A DNA stretch of 64,000 nucleotides from NCBI GenBank assembly GCA_003971905.1, contig RSEE01000031.1:248001-312000 (forward strand), read 5' to 3'. The notes under the pieces were generated by a model that was not told the DNA's origin, searched no databases, and saw only the letters and a list, made by a program, of their open reading frames with translations. Positions within the stretch are counted from its first letter, which is position 1, and each line of letters starts with the position of its first letter. The translations under genes were made by a program, and so were the position numbers. This DNA comes from Moniliella sp. 'wahieum'. Its lineage: Eukaryota > Basidiomycota > Moniliellomycetes > Moniliellales > Moniliellaceae. Below are positions 1 to 11,663 of the stretch, one piece after another.

Positions 1-1112
1 GTACATGGGCCTCATGGACGAACACGGGCCTTTGGTTCAAGCTTCTGGAACCGATGGGACAAAGCCGGACGCCGGGTGTTGTATGGATCTTCATGCTGGT
101 TTGGGTGACGACGCAGCGACCGTGGCGCCACCCGCCTCGGGGAAAAACAAGAAGAAGAAAAAGAAGAAAAAGCAGGCAAATAAGGCGGTCGACGCCTCGA
201 CGCCTGTCTCGTCTGCACCTTCCCTCCCCGTTCCCACCCCCCCCCCACACCTGCCCTGGCCACAATCCCTACTTCGGCACCTGCGCCTACGCCTGAACCA
301 GCCCCTCCAGATTCCGCCCTGCCTGCTGCTGCCCAGCATGCGCCCTCTGATCCCTCGGTTAGTGTACCTCATTCCACCACTGTGGACTCGGCCGCCACTA
401 GCACTGCCAACACGGCGCCTCCTTCGTCCCGCGCAGCAGGAAAGCAGCCGATGATTAGCAACGGCAAGGCCCCCGCCAGCGCCAAGACTTCAGGCGCGAG
501 ACATTCGGTTGTTCCTGCGGCCGGCAGTACTCCCGCTTCCCGGACATCGGGAGCAAAGGAATCGCCTGCGCCAACACCGCGCCAGTGACGCCGATCGTAC
601 AGCAAACACTGCTAACGTGAGTGCCAGTAATCGTCTTTGGGCCACCAACAACTTGGCCGAGAGACAAAAGATTAGCCAATTTTGGCTTGGCCTCAAGGAA
701 GATGAACGGCGGGACTTGGTCATGATTGAAAAAGACGCAGTCCTCAAGAAGATCAAGGAGCAACAAAAACATCTTTGCACCTGTGGCGTCTGCGGGAGGA
801 AACGATCTTCGATCGAGGAGGAGCTGGATTTGTTGTATCAGGCATACTACAATGAGCTTGAGGCGTACACCATCCAGCAACTCGAGCAAGGCGGCCAAGG
901 CATCTATGCGGTTGACTCAGGGCCCTTTCCCGGCTCGGTCCAGTTGGACGCCAATGGCGTGGTTGGGCCTGACCCACTACATCCCTCGCCTCAACAGAAC
1001 AAGAAACCCCGTCGACTGATGGAAGAATCTGAGGACGAAGACGAGTTCGACGAAGATGAATATGACGATGACGAGTTTGACGATGACGAGTTTGACGACG
1101 ACGAAGAAGAAG

Positions 1113-1143
<31 letters not shown>

Positions 1144-4023
1144 CCACCACCCCCATCGTCACCATCCTCTTCGCCATCGTCATCACTCACTCCAAACTCA
1201 ATTCCCACCAAGCAAGTACCAATCCCGCAGATGCGTTCGGCTCCGCAGTAACTGTAAAGGTATGTTTGGTTTTGCCCCTTGCCTTTTTGCTCCGGGCCCA
1301 GCACCCCGTCTCTCATCAATTCTTTTCCTGTATTCTGCCCCGCTTTCACCCTGGTGCCACCCATTCCATTTGCACCTTACTAACGTGGCTTCCTGCTCGT
1401 CCTATTTTCTTGACCTATTCTCTGCTGGGCCCACTTATTTCGTGCCTTGACTAATGGCTTGTGCATATCTGGTCGTCGTTTGCTTGGTTGCGTTGTGTCC
1501 GTTACAATCGGTGATTGCCACCTTGCCAACCAGGAGGTATCCTCACGGTCGCCGACGACCTGTTAAAGAACGACGGGCAAAAGTTCCTGGAGATGATGGA
1601 GCAATTGGCAAATCGTCGGGCACAACGGGAAGCGAGGTACAAGCCCAACTGGAAGCGCAATGGGGTCGGTTACGCAACCGCCCGCAGGACTATGACGAGA
1701 CCCAAGATGACGGGTATGACGTGAGAGGAGGAATATGTTCCGGAGGACGAGTTCATGGATGAGGACGACTTTGATGACGAGCAAGATGAGGAGGAGTCCA
1801 TCTCCGAGGAACAAAGGATGGAAGAAGGTCGTCGCATGTTCCAAATTTTTGCGGCTCGTATGTTTGAGCAGCGGGTCTTGCAAGCTTACCGCGAACATGT
1901 GGCCCAGGACCGCCAGCAACAGCTCCTCCGTGAACTCGAGGCGTCTGCGGCAGAAACAAGGGATAAGGCAGCCAAGCGGGAAAGGGAAAATCAGCGCAAA
2001 AAGGACAAGAAACGGTACGTACTGGATACCGTCTGGTCAAATGGAGACCTACTAACTTGCTTTTGAATAGTCTGATGCGTGAGAAACGCGAGCTGAACAG
2101 CTCAAACGGAGCAGGAAGAGAAAGCTAAGGCACAAGCCGAGGCAGAGGCTAAGGCCAAGCGTCGCGAAACCGAGTTGAAGAAACAGCAAGAGAACCGCGA
2201 GCGTCGTGAGGCAGAGCGGCGAGCCAGGGAAGAGGAGAAAGCGCGCAAGGAGGAAGAGCGGCGCAACGAGTGGAAGAGGAACGTGCACGGGAAGCTGAGC
2301 GCGAACGGGTACGCAAGGAAAAGGAAGAGGAGACACGCCGGCAGCGGGAAGCCGCCCGCGTAGCCAAGGAGAAAAAGCGTGCAGAGGAGGAGCGGCAACG
2401 GCAGCAAGCCCTAGAGGAAGAGCGGCAACGGCAGCAAGCTCTGGAGGAAGAGCGGCAACGGCAGCAAGCCCTAGAGGAAGCGCGCCAGGCCGAAGAGAAA
2501 AAAGCCGCGTCGGCTGAACAGCAAGCGCGCGAGGCCCAACGTCTAGCAGCTCAGGTAGCTAAGCCACCTCCAATTCCTAGTGCCATCCCTCCTAGCACTT
2601 TGAACGATCGTATCATTGCTTCACCCGCTCCGCTTCGGTCTACAACCCAGTCTCCCCCCCTGTCAACGCCTACTACGCCGGGACGGCCTGTGCCCCCCGG
2701 ACGCCCTGGATCCACTGGGTTCGGACTGCCTCCGCGCCCCACCACGATGATGGGGCCTCCGCCTGGGATGAACCTGCCTTCAGCACCAGGGGTTGGCGCA
2801 GCGAACGTGTCAGGCAGAACGACGACTCCACCTCTGGTTCCTAGGTCTCCCACGCGGTCTCGGACCATGGGCCCCGGAGTCTCTACACCTTCCGCACCCG
2901 GGTCACGCAGCACCTCCGTCTCCAACGGTACTGGCAACAGATCAGCTTCTGGAATGACGACACCCTCATTGGGTACAATGCCACGCGCCGCTTCTGTTAG
3001 CTCAACTGGATCCATCGTTCCGGGGACGGGGCCTGGGGCCATTCCGAGTGTCGGTGCAGTCGGTGCAGTCGGTGCAGTCGGTGCAGTCGGTATGCCTTCC
3101 TTTGGTTTCTCCTCGTTTGATCCCCGACCGCCCTCGGCGGGCCTGTTCAATCCCTCCGGCGCTGGTCGAGGCGCTTTGGGAGGTGGCTTAGACCTAAGGT
3201 CGCCGGTAGGCTTGGGTCCCGCTCCTTCGCAACCATTGAACGGGGCGTTGGAGCCTGCCTCGTCCAGGCCCCTGTCAATGGGAGCAGGTATGCCGCCCCC
3301 ATCCTTGGGATCGGACAATATGTTCCATGTCCCCAGTGCCGGTGCCAGTCCTGGCTCTGGTGCGCGCTTGAACCAGCGTCCTTCGGTGGCCCCTATTGGG
3401 GCTGGCAGTAATGGCGCCGTTGGCCCGATTGGCCCCCGGCGGCGCGTGTCGGATGAACCCTCGCACGTGTCAGCCGATGAGATTCACCGGCATTCGGACA
3501 GTCCTCCCCACATTCTTGGTTCCAGTGCTCTCTTGTCGGGTGCAGATGAAACGGTGGAGCCTATTGGTCGGCGCATTTCCCAGGTCCCCTCTGTTCACCC
3601 GTTCGGGATGCCCTCTGCACCTGGAGTTTCAGGTGGCACAGGGCTGGGTGCTTCGCTGTGGGGCCCCCCAGGCGCGTCTCCATCTTCGCTTGTGCCCCCC
3701 GGACGAGACGTCTTCTGAGTTCCTTGGGGGCACGCCTATCCCCTCTGCCCGACAAGGGGGACCCGCCCGCGCCTCCGGCTGCCTCTACGATGTTTTCACC
3801 CCCGGGACTGAGCTCGATGCCGCCGTTGGCGCCCTGGCTGAATCCGCCCTCGACCTGGGATAGCACCCGGGTAGCATTTGAGCAAGCGCCCGCCGGCCTT
3901 CCGCCTGGCCTGAAGGATTTGGGACCCAACTTGTTTGGCTTCCCTCCCTCGTCGTTTGGACCGTCCATGCCGGGGATCCATGATCCGTGGGCGCACGATG
4001 GTGGTGCAGACCGGGGAATCTAG
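1..4023 (+). CDS. NST1: Nst1-like stress response protein (5' end may be outside the window)
   Basis: Nst1 is a fungal cytoplasmic protein linked to salt tolerance and mRNA-processing bodies. A lysine run near 150-175 ([15 protein letters not shown]) lies close to the N terminus. Near 650-870 is the family signature: [12 protein letters not shown], then [15 protein letters not shown], then [20 protein letters not shown]. An acidic Asp/Glu tract follows (1021-1115). The second signature is [20 protein letters not shown] (about 1545-1605) and [20 protein letters not shown] (about 1805-1865). A Glu/Arg/Gln coiled coil and a Pro/Ser/Gly-rich tail follow. Introns are inferred at 1260-1533 and 2015-2070 (GTACGT, TACTAAC, TAG). 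The frame changes several times, and the acidic region slips between Asp, His and Ser frames. The ATG at 5 is the first seen, but an upstream start is possible. Family assignment is strong; exact ends are not. Confidence 0.85.
2391..2480 (+). repeat. 30-bp coding tandem repeat, three copies
   Basis: Three near-identical 30-bp units at 2391-2420, 2421-2450 and 2451-2480 encode [10 protein letters not shown]-type decapeptides inside the Nst1 coiled coil. Copies differ at one or two bases, which suggests recent slippage expansion. Confidence 0.9.
3050..3091 (+). repeat. 9-bp coding microsatellite GTCGGTGCA, about 4.7 copies
   Basis: Perfect 9-bp units encode a VGA tripeptide run in the low-complexity tail of the Nst1-like protein. 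Perfect identity and unit length point to replication slippage; copy number is likely variable between strains. Confidence 0.9.
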
Positions 4024-5086
4024 TCCCTCTGCGTATGCTGCGTGCGAGCGCGACACCTTCTCCTTTTTCTTTTCCTTCTCCTTCTTCTCCTCCTTCTTCT
4101 CCTTCTTCTCCGTCTCCTTTCCAACCCTTTGTCCTCGTCCCCCCTTCCCGTTTTTGGTTTTTCTACCCTGGTTTCGTTCGCGAACCCACCTTACCTCCTG
4201 CATGCTGGCCTCGGTCAAGCGTAGCCGGTTGTGAACTTGGCTTGTACTACGCGCATGCACCACAAAAAATGCATGCGACGCACAGTTCGAAGGACGACTG
4301 AGAGTTACTCACACGGGTCGTGTGGGTTGCGGCTCGCATCCTCATGGCTTGCCGTGAGCGCTTCACTCCACCAGCTTCAGCGCATAATCATGTGTCAAGG
4401 ATTGCGTTCATCGAGTGACTAGTGACTAGTGAGGAGTGAGGCCTGAGCGCCTGAGCAGAACCCCCCTCATAGAGCTCAGCGAGCGCTCAGTGAGCAGCGC
4501 CTCTCGGCCACTTGAAGAAAGGGGGCCAGCAATCATGAATTTGGGCCACCAGGCGCTTGACACTGCCCCCGTGCGGCGCAGGATGTAGATCCAACTTCGA
4601 AACATCCCACTAGACTCTACCTACGTATATAATATTGGCGTGCGAGTGGCTGCCCTAGTATCACAACCAGTAGAGAACCGGATGCCGTCTCCTCCTTCCT
4701 GTTCCATCCCATCCACCGGCTTGTTTCTCCTTCGAGTAAGTCACCACACCTGTCAACATCCCCGCCCCCGCCCCGCTCCCACCCCCACTTCTCCACATCG
4801 GATGGGCCAGCGTCACACACGACGTGGCCGGCGCCACCAACAACCAGGGTGATGGGCGGAGTGGGGCATGCGGCGCTGCAGTTCCAAATGCTAACCACAG
4901 GTCATGTTGGCCTTTCTTCACTTGTAAAGGAACGCACTGGTCTTGGCAGCTGTCATCCTGTCGTATTATCTCCTGTCCTGGCATTCAATAACCATACCTA
5001 CTGAGTTGTTGTGCTGACTGGCTTCAACTCTTGTGCCAAGAATCTCTCACTCTCGTCACAAGTCTTCATTTGTCTTACTTCGCGAG
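4024..5086. other. Intergenic: Nst1 3' region and GH5 upstream region
   Basis: No supported gene. A long polypyrimidine tract (about 4056-4125) follows the Nst1 stop and probably belongs to its 3' region. A cluster of short GAGCGCTCAG-type words lies near 4410-4500. A TATA-like stretch (ACGTATATAATA) lies near 4622-4633. Confidence 0.5.
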
Positions 5087-7186
5087 ATGCCCACGTCTGG
5101 CCCGTCCACTGATGGGACGACCCCCATGCCAAGGAGACCGAGCAAGGTTGGACGACCCCTACTTCCGTGCCTACTTTGGCGGTTTGTCGCGACCCAAGCC
5201 CTCTGACAACGCCAAGTCCACCGCTCTCAACATTCGAACCAAACCCAAGGCGTCCCATCGCAACCCCCCTGGGCCAGCGCTCGGCCACCCGGTCTCGCTC
5301 AGGGGTGTGTTCTTACGATCCGGCCACCACTAATGGCCCTGCCTCTGCGCCGGCAGGGCGGCGAAGGAGGTCATGTTACGTCTTCTTCGACGGCCATTCC
5401 TTCCCCTGCTCGAACGGAAGAGGCCAAGCCAATTCAAACCATTCGGGTTGTCTTTCCGAGTCTTACACGAACGAAGGGGGGAGGAAGAGAGTCTGCTGAA
5501 GCAGAAGCATGATAGGGCTCGACACGATCTACCAATACGTTGTCTGCTGAGAATCCCCTTTCCCCCATGGACACAGAGTACTTGGAGTGGCGTCAGCCTC
5601 ATTCCAAGAACGATTCGAGCGCACTTCTTCTTACCAGACCATCTTCCCGGCGGAGAACGCATTCAGAAAGCCCTTCGTTCCCTCTGGTCCTCCAAGTCAC
5701 AATCACTGAGTACGTGGCATCCATCCGCCCAAGCTCCTAAAGGCTGAAGCTGACTCTGTGCAGATCGTGGGTGTGGGAAAAGTCAAAACCATCAACGGTG
5801 TTCGAGCAAGGGCGGCTCTCTTTGGCGATTCACGCCCCACCCCACAAATCCTGGGCCAAGCGCCATCCCTGGTGGTTCGCTTTTATCCTTCTCACCTTGC
5901 TAGCAGTGGGAACCGGGCTGGGTGTAGGCCTGGGCGTGGGGTTATCGCACAAGGCAGCAATTCTTCTGGATCGAGCAAGTCTGGGAACGTTCGCCAGCCC
6001 CTGCTTGATTCGAGCGGAAACGATCCAAGCCGCATCACCCCTCTCCCACAATGGGACTGGAGCCAGCCTGATTCGAAGGCGTACGGTGTGTCGCTGGGAA
6101 ACTGGCTTGTCCATGAGCGGTGGCTCGACCCAGACTGGTGGGAGCAGTATGCCCCCAACGCTCCTGATGAATGGACGTTGCACGAGACGTTGGGGGACGC
6201 TGTGGTGGATGTCCTAGAGGAGTACATGAGCAACTTTCTCAACGAGACGGATGTCCATATCCTGCACAAAGCCGGGATCAATATGGTGCGCATTCCATGT
6301 GCCTATTGGTTCTGGGTGCCGACGGAGGGCAACGAGCCCTACCGCAACGGCACCCAGCTCGATCACTTGACCCAAATGCTCGGCTGGTTGTGGAAGCGAA
6401 ATATGCGGGCAGTGATTGATATGCACCAGCTCATGGGCTCCCAGTCGGGGGATCAAGCAAGTGGTCAATCCACATCCCACCCAACCTGGTGGAATTCGAC
6501 CAACCAACGCCGGTCGGACCAATTAATCCAGGCCCTGGTCAACTGGCTAAACCACCACCCTACCGTTCCGTCGTGGCTGCCATTACGCCTGTAAATGAGC
6601 CGAACGGTCCGCAAGGTGCTACTCCAAAACGATTGCATATAACAAAGGAATTTTACCGTCGTACCTATACCACTCTCTCCGAGGCCAACTACGCAATGTT
6701 TTTCCACCATGGCTTTGCTCCCAACCCAACGCAGTATTGGTTCAAGTTTGCTCTTGACAAGGACCCCCGCATGCTCGTTTTCAACGATAACCCGTACCCT
6801 GGCACCTACCCCGCCAAGACCCACCCAGATCACATCTATTCCTTGGTCTGCAACAACGTGCAAACGTATTCCACCTTCCCTGTGCCCACGGTCAAGACCG
6901 AGTGGAGCCTAGCGAGTGGCATCTCAGGCACCAACGCAACCTGGTCTCAGGCGTACTTCAATGCCCAGGCCTCGGCCTATGCCTGGTCCGGCGGAAGTTT
7001 CTTCTGGACGTACAAAGCGATGAACTCTCTTCGTCACCGGCCGACGGCCAGATGCAATGGAGTTTCCTCACCCAGCTCCAGTTGGGAAATGTCCCGACCT
7101 TCCCCAAACACGAAACTGTTCGACAGTTCTACAATGGCTTGCCCAACCAAGTCTGTGGCCCCGCCCCCGAGATCAGCTGGACTTGA
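5087..7186 (+). CDS. Membrane-anchored GH5 exo-beta-1,3-glucanase
   Basis: Glycoside hydrolase family 5 exo-1,3-beta-glucosidase of the fungal Exg type, acting on cell-wall beta-1,3-glucan. A disordered cytoplasmic tail is followed by one membrane segment (HPWWFAFILLTLLAVGTGLG, about 5860-5925), giving a type II anchor, then the catalytic domain. Visible motifs: AYGVSLGNWLVHERWL, GINMVRIPCAYWFW, RAVIDMHQLMGSQSG, ITPVNEP with the acid/base Glu (about 6590), VFNDNPYPGTYP, and TEWSLAS with the nucleophile Glu (about 6898), then GGSFFWTYKA. An intron at 5710-5763 joins the tail to the membrane exon. Single-base frame changes occur, one at a C pair (6568-6569) just before the acid/base motif and others before the C terminus. 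The start is uncertain: ATG 5087 is the first plausible one, ATG 5567 the one in frame with the membrane exon. Family assignment is firm. Confidence 0.85.
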
Positions 7187-7789
7187 CTGCTGAATCTCTA
7201 TTAAGTGTATACTAAGGTCTATACTACCCACTGGCTGTTACTTCCTATGGCCGGCCCTTTAGCGGAGGGCCTCCCAGCATCTCTTCTAATACCTACTGCT
7301 TATATGCTACCAGAGGGGGATGTTTCCAGAATGTTTTGCTTAATTCAGGCGTTTGTGCCAATATACTCTTTGAGTCCATTTTGAGAACATGCATCGGATC
7401 TGCACTGTGACCCGGCATCTGTAGCATCTACGCACATTGTGTCCCGCGCAAATATCCCACCCTATTACCCAAAAATATCCAAACCATCTTCGACCTGAGG
7501 ATGAGCGCTCATAGCTCATGCGTGTCGTACCCTCCCACTGGAACGATTGGCACCTCTATATAGCGCTCCCACAGCTCGGTTTTCCCTCTTCAGTCGATGC
7601 ATTCTTCCTATGGCCGCCACGAAGCATCTGCATATAGTTGGACAGTAGAGGATGCGCCGATATAGGCTGATGGTGATGGTGCGAAGGCGGCAGAGAACTA
7701 TAAGTTTTCAAGGCAAGACGGAGTGTTGCAAGAGACGGCGCCACAGTTATGGGATACTCTCGACATTATAGTACTTTGTCAGGGATGAT

Positions 7790-8167
7790 GTTGATGAAGA
7801 TTACTGTGAATAGTGGCTAATGTGGGTGGCGTCCGCAGGCTGAAGAGACCTAGTTAGTAAAGAGAGAGACTCATCTTACTACCCATTGTACTCTTCGATG
7901 TGTGGTCTCGTGCCACAGAGGAGAATTGACACACTGATGAGTCTGACTCTCCCCGGCCGGTGCCGACCTAACCGTCGTAACCCAGCAGCTGTAGCGCGCG
8001 AGAGATATGCCCATTTCAGTGACGAGTGTGTATTTAGTGAGCGCTCAGTCTGAGCCATGTGTGTACGGAGCTCCAAGGCGGGTCTCCTTGGATCTCGTTT
8101 CTGCACCCAACCTCCGTACCGACAAGAGAGGTACAAACTAGTTGGCTTGGCCGAAGGGGGGCACTCT
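7790..8167 (+). repeat. Dispersed repeat, copy A (inverted relative to copy B at 31.1 kb)
   Basis: The sequence matches the reverse complement of 31096-31343 over nearly its full length, at roughly 85% identity by eye. Shared blocks include GTGAATAGTGGCTAATGTGG, GCGTCCGCAGGCTGAAGA, GAGCGCTCAGTCTGAGCC and GAAGGGGGGCACTCT. Copy A carries about 140 extra bases (roughly 7874-8013) missing from copy B. No coding capacity is visible. It could be a MITE, a solo LTR or another non-autonomous relic; the termini are too poorly defined to choose. Confidence 0.8.
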
Positions 8168-8468
8168 CTTCCGTCAAATCCATTAAATACGCTGGGTTCA
8201 CCACGTTCACCTGAGACCTGCGGAGGTTTGCATGATGCATGATGATCATGCGTCTGATGCGCACACGACACGAATAAAATGGCCGCGTCGGTTTCAGTCG
8301 TACGCTTGGGGATGCAGGATGCTTCTCCCCGCGCCACTGACGATGATGCTTGCGGTGCCAGTCTCGACGGAAGCGTTATGTCCGGGGAGGAGGGACGATA
8401 CTGGCGCGCTGCTCTCCCACCTCCTTTGCCGAGGGAGCCCAAAGCAGACGCAGCCCTCCAGCGCAGTC

Positions 8469-8475
8469 TATAAAA
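8469..8475 (+). promoter_or_regulatory. TATA box
   Basis: TATAAAA lies 70 bases upstream of the ATG at 8545, at a typical distance for a fungal core promoter. Confidence 0.6.
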
Positions 8476-8544
8476 GGAGCCGCAGCAGCTTGCCCACCAC
8501 CGCCCTTCTCCCCACCACCACCACAGCCTACGAAAGCCCACACC

Positions 8545-9586
8545 ATGGACTTCGGCAACTGGCTCACCATCGCACTTATCGCCGCTGTCCTCAACGTCCT
8601 TGTCCACATCGCGTACCACCTGCTCTTCCCTGCGCACCTCCTCTGGCACTTCTTCGTTGCCGTGCCCCTGCGCTGGGTTTTTCGTTTGACTACTATAACA
8701 CCGAGTCCATCATCTGGGCTCTGGCCCGCATCTCCTGGTTCTTCGTGTTGGTCATTCACTATCGCCACTTGTGCTTGGAAGAAGGGTCGAGTACCGCGGC
8801 CATCTCCGCAATGGTCCGCCAGGCCTTCGGGTTGATTGCCAGCCTGGCTGGCCCACCCTTCCGAGCAGTCGCGACCATGGTCCGAGCGGTGGCGAACGAC
8901 TTTGTTTCGTCTCCTGCGCAGGAGCAGCCGATGTGGATGAAGATGAACATGCTGCGACCTGTCCCGCCGTCCATGGTCCACCTTCCTAACCAACTGACCC
9001 ACACCACGGAACCTCGCCCATCCCACCCTCTCCCCACTGGGCACCAAAACAAAGTGTATGCTCCCCCGCCAAGCCCTTGGGACTTGGCTCCCTCTCCGTT
9101 CCGGTCTTACTACCAGGTACGTTTCTTCCTCCGAAATGATCCGAAGAAGATGCAGGTGGATATGATACTAACAATTAGTCTGCTCCTATTCTTCAGGCAC
9201 TTCCCCGCACCACCTACCCCACTGCCGTGGCTACTCCTACCACTATGCCTCAGCCATCCGTCCAAAGCACTACTGTCCCGCATGCAAATCCCCCGCCCCC
9301 TCAGACGGCCCACAAGAACAGGGCCGCGCGCAACGTTCGGCATATTCGCCACATCCTCAAGAAGAAGGATATTGGGTGCACCGTTGTTTGGGCCATTTGC
9401 GGCGCAGCAAAAGCGCCCACAAAAATATGTCGCGCTTGGTCACAAGCCAGTGGAGCGCAAGCGCACCACCGGATTCCTTCCCCCCGCGCCAAGACGCCCA
9501 AGAGGGCCATCGCCTCCGCTTTGTCTGTGGCCTTGCCCGACGAGGATGAGGTGATGCTCGAAGCGTCTCGTACCTCAATGCGATGA
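8545..9586 (+). CDS. Hypothetical small membrane protein
   Basis: I do not recognise the family. The ATG at 8545 follows a TATA box and an ACACC context. The N terminus is strongly hydrophobic (WLTIALIAAVLNVLVHIAYH, then LLFPAHLLWHFFVAVPL), giving one or two membrane segments. A second hydrophobic part, IIWALARISWFFVLVIHY, follows after a one-base frame change near 8680. The middle is Pro-rich. An intron at 9117-9196 (GTACGT, TACTAAC, CAG) joins SYYQ to ALPRTTYPT. The basic C-terminal region (RNVRHIRHILKKK) is probably cytosolic or nuclear-facing. Another frame change is likely near 9430-9480 before the ending EDEVMLEASRTSMR. It may be a lineage-specific endomembrane protein; no function is proposed. 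Confidence 0.6.
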
Positions 9587-11047
9587 CTGCTTGATCGCAC
9601 ACTTTCCTCTGTCCCACCATATATCTCTTAGGGAATGGGAATGTTCCCTTGTTTGTTATTGGCGATTCCCATCCACTCACCGTATTACCCTCATACCGAC
9701 CCATGTATACCCACCGCTTCCCGCCCGTGTCTCTCGACTCCGACTTATTTTGGCGTTCCCTTCTCCAAATGAATGTGGCCTCCGGCACAGCTGGTACATA
9801 GAGTTCACGGTATAGATATACAGCGATCTTATATTCCACGAGGCGGCGGCTTCTTTTCTTCCAGCCATGCTGCTTCGCAGGCTTCACCTGCTTCGCTCTT
9901 GTTACATGTAAGCATCTACTTCCAAGTCGGGTTTCAACACTGGGAGGGGAAACCCGACTGTAAAAGAGCAGCTAGACAACTTTCTCCACGTCCTAGATAA
10001 GCCGCCTGAAGGGAGGCGTCATCCATGCTGTTGCTCCTCGTAGGCAATGATGTTCCTTTCCATCAATGCTATTTGTCCCGCCCCGACATCCGACGGCAAT
10101 CGTGATGGTTGTGCGTGAGGTGATAAGCGAGAGACTAGAACTGGTGGTAGGTATAGGGGAGGATGCCCTTGGAACTTGATCATGGTCATGGCAAAGAGCG
10201 TGTCCGCCGCCTTTCGCCCAGTACCGCATCATATCAACCCACCAGGGTCAGCTGCGTCATGGTGGAGCTATTCGGTAGTATTGCATCCGTGATGGCAATC
10301 ACCGTTCCTTCTTCCCCAAGAGATGATGAAGTTCACCTTCTTTGGAAGGGGGCGAGTGGAGTGACTCCTGACCATGGCACCCTTTGCGTCCACCCTATAT
10401 AGGTTGCCATGAAGCCCGAGGTAACATGAAAATATTGTGAGCAATGTAAGTCGTGCTGCAAGTTCATCACAGACGGAGCCCACCATCCTCGGCCCTACCG
10501 CTCATCTGCATTGCGCCACTGCTCCTCTTTGCACCATTCCACGTTGTGAGGGCAGCGCTTTGGCTGATGATGCGAACGTTTGGCATGCAATGGCCAAGCG
10601 GGCATTGCCGGTCTTGAAGACCCGCACGTGGTCGGATGTTGGCACGAGAGGTAGCATGGCCTGTGGGAGAGAGGGAGGCACTGCCCGCGAAAGAGCATTC
10701 ATGCGGCAGGAGAGCGCATGCCATCACGACATGGCAGATCTCGTCTCTTGCCTGGCCACGACGTGTGGGGGGTGTAGAATGATAGGAGATGAACGGGGAT
10801 TCACTATTCACCCACTCTTCGTTGCAGCAGCCGAGCCACCAACACTGGCCTTTGGACGCGACTCGGCTATAGGCCGCGCAGTCAGCAGGCTGGCACATGC
10901 AGATGCAGGGGCACGTGCAGGCTACAGATGTAGTAGGGTTGTGAAGTAGGGTTGTTGCGTGACGCATGGCATGGACTGGTATTGGCTGGCTTCCACCTGT
11001 ACTACAGAGCACGTTGGGGGTGCTAGGGTTGGTTGCGTACGTGCGCG

Positions 11048-11070
11048 CGTGACGCGTGACGCGTGACACG
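11048..11070. promoter_or_regulatory. GTGACGC tandem motif, three units
   Basis: CGTGACGCGTGACGCGTGAC is a 7-bp tandem repeat. The same unit recurs four times at 53355-53384. Both occurrences are in upstream intergenic DNA, so a transcription-factor site array is possible. Confidence 0.4.
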
Positions 11071-11299
11071 CATGGCACTGATGGCGATAGGGTGAGGGTC
11101 TGCGGTGGGCCTCAGCACCAAGTGCGGCAGGGTGGCGCGGGGGCAAGGGACAGTCGGTTGGCACTGCGACACGTGACGTGTGACGCACCGCGTGGTGGCG
11201 GCAGCGCGGCTGCTGTCGGATGGCGGGCAGAGGGGCGGTGTGGGGCGGCGGGCGCAGGGGGGCCCGGTGGAGCATGGACCGGTGGGGAGCGGTGAATCT

Positions 11300-11322
11300 G
11301 AATATTGAATATTGAACGTTCA
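11300..11322. promoter_or_regulatory. TTGAACGTTCA palindromic element upstream of Nem1 gene
   Basis: AATATTGAATATTGAACGTT then CA, with a related GGTTCAATATTCAACC at 11403-11418. It lies about 340 bases upstream of the Nem1 start. The same core occurs upstream of four other genes in the window. Confidence 0.45.
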
Positions 11323-11663
11323 GCTGGGCGTGTATGCTGCATGCGGGCGCCCGATGGCCGATCGATGGCCGATGGCCGATGCGGGGGCTGGATGCCGACG
11401 CAAGGTTCAATATTCAACCGCTCCGCGGGTAATCGATAGGCAGCCAGCCGAGCCAGTCAGCGAAGGGAGCGAATCCAGCGGCACGCAGACGCTGGCTGCT
11501 GCCTGGCCATGCCGATCGCCACGCGCCCAGCCACCGCACACTGCCACCCGCTGCCCATCCCTCCGCCTCCACCGCCTCTCACCCGCCTCCACCAGCACCC
11601 GCTCGCCCCCGCCCCCTCCCCTCCCCCTCCCCCGCCCCGGGCGCGTGCTGGGGCCTCTGCGCC

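Larger units (their letters stand above)
7187..8544. other. Intergenic with dispersed repeat; no supported gene
   Basis: AT-richer than its surroundings near 7200-7450. It contains the dispersed repeat at 7790-8167 and the promoter of the next gene. No ORF here looks coding. Confidence 0.5.
9587..11663. other. Intergenic, about 2.1 kb
   Basis: No ORF with convincing composition. It holds GTGACGCGTGAC-type motifs (11048-11070 and near 11170-11183), two TTGAAC/ATATT palindromic elements (11300-11322 and 11403-11419), a GATGGCC short repeat (about 11355-11380), and a C-rich 5' leader before the next gene. Confidence 0.5.

Noticed and set aside
1080-1200. Poly-His/poly-Ile runs as real protein segments
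   Set aside because: They are other-frame readings of the GAT/GAC acidic repeat and adjoining TCA/ACC triplets in the Nst1-like gene; the acidic frame is the family-typical one.
8545-9586. Identification as the cargo receptor Svp26/TEX261
   Set aside because: The hydrophobic N terminus is superficially similar, but the downstream sequence does not match the family blocks I know.
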